DNA from: Polytrichum commune
Taxonomy: Eukaryota > Streptophyta > Polytrichopsida > Polytrichales > Polytrichaceae
Reading direction: 5' to 3'
NCBI GenBank assembly: GCA_950295325.1
Contig: OX485807.1
Span: forward strand, 5,520,501-5,584,500
Length of the DNA stretch: 64,000 bases
The notes beneath the pieces were generated by a model. That model was not told the origin of the DNA and did no database searches. It saw nothing but the letters and a program-made list of their open reading frames with translations. A program made the position numbers and the translations under genes. Positions 55,790 to 64,000 of the stretch are shown here, piece after piece. Each line of letters starts with the position of its first letter. The first letter of the stretch is position 1.

Positions 55790-57107
55790 TTCCACAGTCA
55801 CCAATGAATGAAGCTATCAGAGCATTTATTCTGATTCTTTTTAAAAGCAATTTTCAGAACAGAGCTGGAATATTGTGTTTAGTAGTTGAATCGAGTTGGT
55901 TAATTTGATGGTTTCCTTTTGCAGAGTGTGTTAGTACGGCTGGGACCTTCTCGAATTATTTTCCCCATCAATGACTCGTTAATTCATCACTGCTAAAAGG
56001 CTGTATTACACGCTAACCTAGGATGCCTTGTCAAAGTCAATCATGAAAACTATCCTTTCCCTGCACTAATAAGTCACACATAACCTCACCATTGAGCCTG
56101 TCACAACGCTAATTAATTCCGTGCTCCTCAACCGAAGTACGAGTAACTGAGAAGACGAAGAAGAAGAAGAGGAGAAGCTGACTCGAGCGAAACCGTCTTT
56201 AATTTGCAGCCCCAGAGTTTGCAAATTTAGTATTGAATTATAAATGAATTGATCTTAGTGTGAGTCCTTAAAGTAAAGGTAATTAAGCGGGTCTGAAACG
56301 GACACTTTTCTCTCTCTACACCCGCGTCTGGTGGGATCTGATATGAAACACGCACTTAGTGTGAGATGATGAGCAACTCCACATCATTGTCATAAGTTAG
56401 TCACTTTCCTCATAATTTTGAGGGTTTGTACGAACGCTTTGTTTGTTGTTAAAGTGAAGATTCTTTGAGTTAATAAATGATCGTGTAGGTTCCCCTAACT
56501 ACGTTTGACTATACGTCACTCAAATGTACATGTCCGTGTAAGATCATAAATTGAATTGAGTGTGTCTATCTTATAGGTCTTTGAGGACTCTATATTGTGA
56601 CATATTCCACTTGTGGGGGAGTTTTGGGGGAGTTTTGGGGGAGTTTTTTTTCTTCCCTTGGTGGTTGTACTTTGGTGACCTTTTGCAATTGAACGCGTTC
56701 AATTTGTTACCCCCCCCCCACACACACACACACAAAAAAAAAGAAAAACGTAATCCAATCCTAGAGTCCTACATTGAAATGTAGTTTGATACACTGTAAT
56801 GTGATATGAAACTAAGATGTTATGGTTCAATATTATAAAATTAACATTATTATGCAATTTAATATTAATAAAACATATTATGATGTGAAATTAAAACAAG
56901 TTAGTATATTCTATCAAAATTTGAGAATATATGTCGCAAATGTGTGCGAGAAAGTCTAAGGTGATAGGATACACTAGTATAGAAAACCACATTGGTAAAA
57001 CATGAACATATCATTGTACACTCACTTTCATTACGTAATATTAAACATACAAAATGTCCAAAAAACACTAAAACATTTCCATTAAAAATTGCCACAATGT
57101 TCAATGC
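55790..57107. other. no gene seen
   Basis: Intergenic, with a GAAGAAG run near 56157-56173, part of family A near 56450-56545, and triplicated GGGGGAGTTTT at about 56614-56650. Confidence 0.4.
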
Positions 57108-57290
57108 CAGGGATGTAAAAATGGATGTGACGTGGCTTTTAGCCATCACGTCATGTCACAAATGATGTGACGCCATCATGTTGCATCATGTCCGAGCGTG
57201 ATGCCCAAAGGACGCTACTATGGTAGCAATTTATTTATTTATCACATGATGTTTTTTATAGCATCACCATAAAGTCGAATGCTACGATCA
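57108..57290 (+). mobile_element. possible hAT left terminus
   Basis: CAGGGATGTAAAAATGG is a typical hAT start, followed by several GTGACG/CGTCAC motifs in both directions (57125-57200), as in subterminal binding regions. The matching end was not found in the window, so the element's extent is unknown. Confidence 0.4.
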
Positions 57291-57840
57291 CTGCTGTTAT
57301 GCCAGTCAACGCGTCAATCAACTACACATCAACAATCGACCTCCAATTGACTGCTAATGGGAGTAGTTTATTGCACGTAACCAATTGGCCCTCTAGTCGA
57401 CTGTTTATTTGAGTAGACAACTATGCAGTTGACCCTCTTGTCGACTGCTTATTTGAGCAGTTGATGGTCACAACAAAAGTCAACCACACATAAGCAGTCA
57501 ACCCTCTAGTCGACTCCTTATTTGAGTAGTCAACTGCACATAAGCAATTTGCCTCCTAGTCAACTGTTTATTTGAACAATTGTCTAATGAGTCCACTTTC
57601 ATAGTTGTAGTCAATATTCTCCAATCAATTGCAGATAAGCAGTCAACACTCTAGTTGACTACATGCAAACAATCAATTATTTGGTCGACTGCTTCCATTA
57701 GTAGTCAATTGGGATGTTGATTGCTCCCAATAGCAGTTGATCAAAAAGTCGACTATTCACATAGTAGTCAATCATAGAGTCAAACTGCTTACTTGGCGAT
57801 TATTTAGGGAGTTGATTACTTAATTAGTAATCGGCTCCAT
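57291..57840. repeat. GTCGACTG-rich degenerate repeat array
   Basis: AGTCGACTGCTTATTTGAGTA and variants recur about every 40-60 bases, on both strands because GTCGAC is palindromic. A second, looser array of the same motif lies at 61890-62300. Both look like subterminal regions of large DNA transposons. Confidence 0.6.
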
Positions 57841-59530
57841 ATGTGGATCGACATATGGATTTAGGTAATATGAAATCAAAAATAAGAGAAGAACCAACAA
57901 GTATTTGTATTCAAGGAAGAAAAATGTTGTATTAAGGAAAAGGCTGATTCGGTTTATTCGGTTTCTGCGTGCTGCGATGATTCAAAATTCTCACCTATGT
58001 GTGATGAGAAACCCCAATCGTACACTCCAATCTCTAGGCTTCCATCCAACTCCCAATGAAGCATAATGTGGTCTATGGAAGATCCTTGTGTTGCACATTT
58101 TCATTGTTCAAATCTGACATAAGCCATATCAAGACCCACAACAACTTTACCCTTTTCTTCTAAAACCTTTTAACCTAGTCTCATCACTATCATTTAGTTG
58201 GACCCATGAACATAATGTTGTCATTCGGTTGATGCACTTTATCTTGGATTTATATTCATCATAGAGTGCCCTCGTTCTACCATATTGTGTAGCCTGCATT
58301 GGTTTCACTGCTAATGAACCAAAACTTGTTGAAGCTAGGATGTGAGTTTTAAAAAACAAATATATTGGCATTGGCTTGTACCCATGTATCCCGCAAATTG
58401 ATGGTCTTTGGAATTTTTTGGGCCCAAGTAATATTCGAAGACATACATTCGTCACCCTCAATCTTCACCTTGAGAATATTCCTATATTCCTCCCCCAATT
58501 GTTTTCTTCTTGCAATCTAAGATGACCACCTTTGTTGTGTCGGGAATCCATAATACTTGGCATGGATAGAACGCCGTTAATCACTTCTCCAACTTATAAA
58601 CTTAACAATAATTTGTTTTGTTGGCCGCCTTGGAAAGCCCTTCAGCCTAGGGTTCCCACCACATAAGCAATGCTTGTGTTTTCACCGCTTGAGGGGTCAG
58701 CATCATCACCCAATTGCTTGAGGTTGAGAGCTTCATTTGAGCCTTCTATTACATCCAATAGTGAAAATATGCAAGATTTTAATTCTCAGTGAATTCGGAT
58801 TCATCCATTACGTATCAAATGGTTTTCTCAATTAACTTCGTCATGTGGTCAACCACTTGATCTTTTGAATAATACATGAGAAATTTCCGTTTGATGCCGT
58901 CCACATCATGGTGCACATACTAATCTATGATGGCATTGTGGACCTTTTTTTTGTTATAGCTTCCGAGAATTTTACCTTTTGGCTTCCCGTTCTGAATGGA
59001 TGATCCTAAGGCTTGGGAAGGACCTCATTGCTTGCACGAGTGTGCATAAAGAATTAGACAGATGAGTGTGCTACCTATTGAATGGAGGATTTATTTTGGT
59101 TCTCATCCCATAGAATTAGTCGATCCCACATTTGAATATATTTTCTTTTTATTAGGCCATTCAAACAACCTATTGAAACCTTCCGGCTTGTCAACACCCA
59201 TTATCTGACTCCATTGCGACATTGTGTTTATTAACATGGTAAAGTTGTGTCCACAAACGTAATTTTAACGTGCCTACGGGGCACATGACATAGTATTCCA
59301 CGTTTTGTACAGGATCTGGATATTTCCCATCATTCGAACTAAATGTGAGACCCATGTCAGTCGAGGCCATGGGAATGTTGACATACCAAGCTTGCTACCC
59401 GGCTCCGTCCATGCGCCATATGGATGACATCTTACCGGTGGTTGGTGCCAAGGGCCAGTACCTACCACGTGACAATGACAAAATTAGTTATCATACCGTG
59501 ACAAAATTGTAGTTTGCCATAGTAATAGGT
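57841..59530 (-). other. possible decayed coding sequence, not identified
   Basis: On the minus strand several protein-like stretches are separated by stops: a 104-codon frame at 58147-58461 (ILASTSFGSLAVKPMQATQYG), VDGIKRKFLMYYSKDQVVDHM near 58840-58900, and GVDKPEGFNRLFEWPNKKKIY near 59140-59200. They look like a mobile-element protein but I could not place the family. It lies between a hAT-like terminus and hAT coding sequence, so hAT is possible. Confidence 0.3.
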
Positions 59531-59917
59531 GTATAGATTGTATAGTAAATATTTAATTCAGTGTCATAATCGGGCATTTTATGTTACAATGGTAACTTTT
59601 CCAATGACACTTATGAATAATTTCACAAGCACTACCATCCATACTTACTTTTAGGCCATCCACTTCATTAATATTCTATGTCCTAACATTTATGTGATGA
59701 GAAATTGTCATGATTGATTAAAATATAGGTAAAAATCACTTAGCAAATGACAATAATTGCAACATTAGAAATCTTTAATACACAATTTGTTTTTGCAAGG
59801 AAGCGCACACGATGTCAAGTTTACACTTAGTTTTAGAGACACTACACATGGTATTCTATGATTAGTATTGAGAAAGGCAAATAGAATTGGTGACACTGAA
59901 TACACTTGCTAGTGTAA
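59531..59917. mobile_element. small TIR element, CTACAC type, copy 2
   Basis: A diverged copy of the 447-820 element: TTCAGTGTCATAATCGG, TATGAATAATTTCACAAGCA, GATTAGTATTGAGAAAGGCA and GGTGACACTGAATACAC in the same order, ending TAGTGTA. Confidence 0.5.
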
Positions 59918-61889
59918 TAAATTCAAAGCTCGTTCACAAATAAACACCCAAAAATCCTCATTGTCATGACCACTATGCAACAACCACATGTATAGCTTCA
60001 AGTTGGATTGAAATTTCAGTCCAATAAATGGAGCTCCTAAACATTCAAATGAAGTATGAAATATAGGATCATATAACCCATCTAAAATTATGATACAACC
60101 TAAAAGATAGCCTCCTCTCTATACAAACCCACTTTCAAATCACTCTAAGAAGGTAATATGTGCAGAAATGCCGACTGTGATGATGGAAAAATAGGTGTCA
60201 TGAGGGTGAGACTCACGGCCTATGAGCGGAAGTGGGCCAGCGGCATACACGTGGCCATCAGCTTCAAAGAATTTAAGGCCCCACATTGTTTTTAATGCGT
60301 GCCAACATGAATTGAGCATAATTAATTGACATGAATCACAATGGACTTAATTTTACAATGAATGGGATGTGGGTGGACTAAATTTTGTCAAGAAATCAAC
60401 AAACATGCACCAAAACTCAATAAGGGGAGGTGTGATTTTAAATCCCGTATTGTATATGTTTCATCGTAGATAGCCTAATGCAACACGAGTTTTGTTGTGC
60501 AAGTCCAATATGTAGAAGTTGGAGAACATGAAAAATGCGCCAAAAAAACACCCACATACCTTAGCAGCAACCCCTAAAGTGACGCTATTGCAAAAATAAG
60601 TCCTTTAATTCCTTGCATCAATTATTTTTATTGTATCTTTGTACAACCCATCATCATGGAGCTCTCCTAGTCCTGACAAACAATGCAGATATAAGCTAGA
60701 ACCTCAAAGCCTTGCATCAAAATGCGGGTTTTCAAGGAGGAAATTGGAGCAATGAGAGTCATACATATGCAAAGAGTAGTCACACATACCCTTTGTTGAG
60801 TCAAGATCCACATGAATACACAAATTGCGAGAAAACTTCTAGGTGTATATTCATAAGCAGAAAATCAATGATGTAGGTGTCTAACGCATAATGATATTTC
60901 AACATTGTGCATTGAAAACATTATACAATGTTTGCTGAAATTTCAGTTGTACACCCACTTGAAATGACACCGATTGCTACCGATATGCAACATCAACTAG
61001 TTGAATTTCAAAAGCAAGCAACATATTCAACACTTCAGCGATCTCTGTAGATGAAGATGTGGAGTATACCTTGAATGAATAAAGAAAATCAAAAGACCAC
61101 AACATTCAAGCAGTTGGACTTGAAAACACCAGGATATGCCCAAAAACCTCCCTGGACAAAGATTCACACCCCAAATATAGACTCAAGACAAAATTAAAAC
61201 CCTAGTTTCAAACCAGTAACTTACAACCCTACACGACTCACATATTCCTAGTCATCCAATTTGGAATTCACACTCAAAAGCATAACATGTACTTGATTGA
61301 GGGTTAAGATAGAAAGAGATGTGTAGCTGAAACATTATTTTTTCGGGAACTCACACATGTAGATGATGTTCACTATGTGGCACACACCAAAACAAAATAA
61401 TCATAACATTCGCTATTAGAAAGAACGAAGCATAAGGTAGGTGAGCTCCGGTGTAGCACAATACAACAAGACTAGATCTACATTCAAAGCTCCTTGTTAC
61501 CAACTTACAAACCAAAGAAAAAATGATTTCCTCCAATGAGATTTTCTTTCATGAGAAACATCATAAATCCATCAAAAAAATCACAATAGAGTATGAGGAT
61601 CCTTCAACACAACAAAAAAAATCCCCCTTTTGAAGAGCCAACTGAAAGAAAACCATCACAATTGGATCCAACTCAAGCCCATTATTCTCAAGAGAAAACA
61701 ATTTATCAGCTGAATAATGTTATATACAGCAATATCCACACCTCAACACTACAAAAATTCAAACCAAATTTGGCAAGAGTTTGACCCCGTCACCAATCTT
61801 CCAATTCCTTTGAACCTCTTTGTACACTGGGCAAAGTATGTCAGGCACGCCAAATCAGGCAAAGTATGTTAGGCTACAAAGTGGTAATC
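59918..61889. other. no gene; repeat fragments
   Basis: Contains a family B copy at 60448-60565 and a worn AACCGG hAT MITE end at about 61060-61160 (GTTGGACTTGAAAACACCAG, GCCCAAAAACCTCCCTGGAC). No reading frame is supported. Confidence 0.45.
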
Positions 61890-62300
61890 AACCAAGGCAA
61901 CCGACTATTGCTTAATAATCGACAAAAGGTAATGGATTGTTGGGTTGCAATCAACTTAGGGCAGTTGATTGTTGGGTTGTAGTCGACCCATGTCAATTAC
62001 CCTATCGACTGCTACTTAGCAGTCAATATAGGCCATTCTGCTACTACTTTTCAATTGACATAAGGAATTCAACTACTACTTAGTGCAGTAGATTACTTGT
62101 TAGCAATTGATTTAGTAACGAATAGTCGTCTTAGTGTAGTCAACTGTTGGTTTGCAGTCGTCATCGTAGTTGATCTATTTTGTCATCTACTTAGTGCAGT
62201 CGATAAGATAGTTGATTGCCATGTTGATTTCTAAGTGCAATCGATAGGATAGCTGACTGTCATGTCGACTTTTGGGGGCAATCGACATCCTCCTACAAAA
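61890..62300. repeat. second GTCGAC-type repeat array
   Basis: GCAGTCGATTGTTGGGTTG, AGTCGACCCATGTC, ATCGACTGCTACTTAGCAG and similar blocks recur irregularly. The array ends about 90 bases before a TATA box and the hAT transposase remnant, as expected for the 5' subterminal region of that element. Confidence 0.55.
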
Positions 62301-62385
62301 AATTCCAATGGGTTTGCATGGGGTTGAATATGACTTTTAATACAAAAGGATCATTTAGAGTTATTTCGAGTAAATGCACTAGGAC

Positions 62386-62394
62386 TATAAATAG
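62386..62394 (+). promoter_or_regulatory. TATA box of the hAT transposase remnant
   Basis: TATAAATAG lies about 57 bases before the first protein-like stretch and just after the repeat array; a good plant TATA match. Confidence 0.5.
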
Positions 62395-62442
62395 TCCAAT
62401 TCATTGACCCTCGACATTCATGCGCATTCTATTTGACCTTGA

Positions 62443-64000
62443 TTGCCTTTAAGTATCCATCGCAAGTGGAGAGAGATAACGGATTATATTGGTATTGGTA
62501 CGGGAGATGAATGGAAGCCTTGGTATGTGCCCAAGGAATGGGTTTCAACGTCCGACAAGGTGGAGTGCAAATTTTGCAAGTTGGAATTGGTGTATAAGAA
62601 GGACAACATAGTTGTCCATTTGGGATACAAAAAGAACGACGATAAGATACGGGGATGACATTATGTCAATGTCAAGATCCGGTTGTCAAAGCTTTATTTT
62701 CTAGATGTAGTGGTGTGTGGCCGGCAATTCCATATGAAGTTTTGGATGATTACGTTGAGGATGTAAGGGACAATGTAGTCGGCTCTCAACAACAAGCTTC
62801 ATGCGGTGCATAATTCAATGCAAATGGAAATGAAACCGTTTCATCGTCCCCGCATCATCAGTGGCAAGGGAGGCGGTGTTTGAGCGGACTTCCAACCCTC
62901 ATGTATGTTCTTAACATAGAATTAATTCATAGAAAGGCATGCAAAATTCCAAGAAACATGAGTTTGGATACGAAATGGTCACGAACCTTTTACGAGGGTA
63001 ATATGCCCATTAGTATTGTCTGTCATTTTGCATTCATGAAGGCCATGAAGACAATCACGAAGGCAAATTTTTTTTACAAACCACCGGCCTATCATGCAAT
63101 ACATAAAATTTTACTTGATGATACATGGCACAAAACCCAAGAACTAGTGGAATTGAAGACAAAATCATCCATTCACAAATTTGGCTACTTTATTTGTTTG
63201 GAGAGATGGGAGAATGTTGTTCACCAACCTCTAATGAATGTCATGCAAATTTGTAAGGCAAGTGATGTATTCATTGATCCCATTGACACAACTAGTAGTA
63301 CAAAAGACGCCGACTACATCGCCATCCAGATCAAAAGATATGTTGTCAAAGTGAACCAAAAAATGTCATCCAAGTGTGCTTCAACAATGCGGCGGCCATA
63401 AAAAACGTGGATAGCATTATTAGCCCTGAATGACCACACATATATTGGCAAGGGTATGTGGCACATTGCTTAATTTTTCTGTTGAAGGATTGGAAAAAAT
63501 AATGATGCATGAAGGATATTGTTAGATACATGTAGGCTCATCAATGTTATATGCGGTCTTTATTATTTACTAGTCCAATTTGAAAATGAAAAATGCTTGG
63601 ATCCATGAGATTTCCACCAACTTTTTAATGATTGATTGACTTATCAAGGTCAGACATGCATTAGAACAAATAGTCATACATCCCGAATGAATTGCCTACG
63701 TGAATAAGTTGAGTTGGGGGAGCAATGATTTGGACGATAAGTGTCATCGAGGCGCGTCAAACAAAGACAAATGTGAAGGACGACAATTTTTGGGTTAGTT
63801 GTGGTAATTACCACTATATATTGGAGGATGTGTTGAAAACACTGAGAGTGTTTGATGGCACGGAGCTGATAATGGGCAAGGCTTGGTTGATGATAAAGAA
63901 CTTGGAAAAACATGTACTTAGTCGTAGAAGTCATCCTTTCAACTTAGCCTACAACTTTGTCACATTGGCGGAAGAAGATTTTTATAGCCGATGGTGTATA
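62443..64000 (+). pseudogene. decayed hAT transposase (BED finger, DUF659), runs off the window
   Basis: Stretch 62443-62658 has no ATG and encodes a BED-like zinc finger (VECKFCKLELVYKKDNIVVHL). Stretch 62880-63401 aligns with DUF659 of plant hAT proteins (WSRTFYEGNMPISIV, ANFFYKPPAYHAIH, ERWENVVHQPLMNVM, DADYIAIQIKRYV); the catalytic-region SDGW site reads LERW, so the first acidic residue is lost. Downstream, in other frames, come NNAAAIKNV, HIYWQGYVAHCLIFLLKDW and, near 63776-64000, LEDVLKTLRVFDGTELIMGKA, all in hAT order. At least three frame changes and several stops break it. The dimerisation region would lie past the edge. Cut-and-paste transposition was its ancestral role. Confidence 0.75.

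Noticed and set aside
57291-57840. Regularly repeated motif that could suggest a CRISPR-like array
   Set aside because: Units vary in sequence and spacing, occur in both orientations, and lie in plant nuclear DNA beside transposon sequence.

Overview
The window looks like gene-poor, transposon-rich nuclear DNA from a land plant with a large genome. The evidence is one plant-type LRR receptor-like kinase gene with two introns, a full-length plant Ty3/gypsy retrotransposon, and many plant-type MITEs with matching target-site duplications. Nothing resembles a bacterial operon, a CRISPR array or an organellar gene. I cannot name the species. The kinase is clearly related to the angiosperm At5g10020/GHR1-type receptors.

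Layout. 1-3.4 kb is repeats and the 3' flank of the kinase gene. 3.4-7.8 kb (minus strand) is the only intact host gene, a LRR subfamily III pseudokinase receptor in three exons. 8-11 kb is its upstream side, with a 150-bp tandem repeat, a GC-rich patch and a four-copy 258-bp tandem array. 12-18 kb holds Tourist-like MITEs, a pogo-type element with a decayed helix-turn-helix transposase, and smaller TIR elements. 18.5-19.0 kb is the 3' end of what looks like a LINE-type retroelement, with a hairpin-rich tail. 20.9-32.0 kb is one 11-kb Ty3/gypsy element with 1939-bp LTRs of equal length, a perfect 5-bp target duplication, and gag and pol in different frames. It sits inside an older foldback element. 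32-49 kb is a mosaic of MITE families. 49.4-51.1 kb is a hAT element with a hAT dimerisation reading frame, flanked by 42-bp repeats and inserted in a foldback MITE. 51-52.3 kb is a tandem array built from that foldback MITE. 57-64 kb holds a hAT-like terminus, two GTCGAC-rich repeat arrays and a decayed hAT (DUF659) transposase that runs off the window edge.

How it fits together. The host contribution is a single membrane receptor gene. Everything else is layered transposition. Exact 8-bp (hAT), 5-bp (LTR), 3-bp TAA/TTA (Tourist) and TA (pogo) duplications allow several insertions to be ordered in time. All calls come from reading the sequence and from motif knowledge; no alignment or database search was run.
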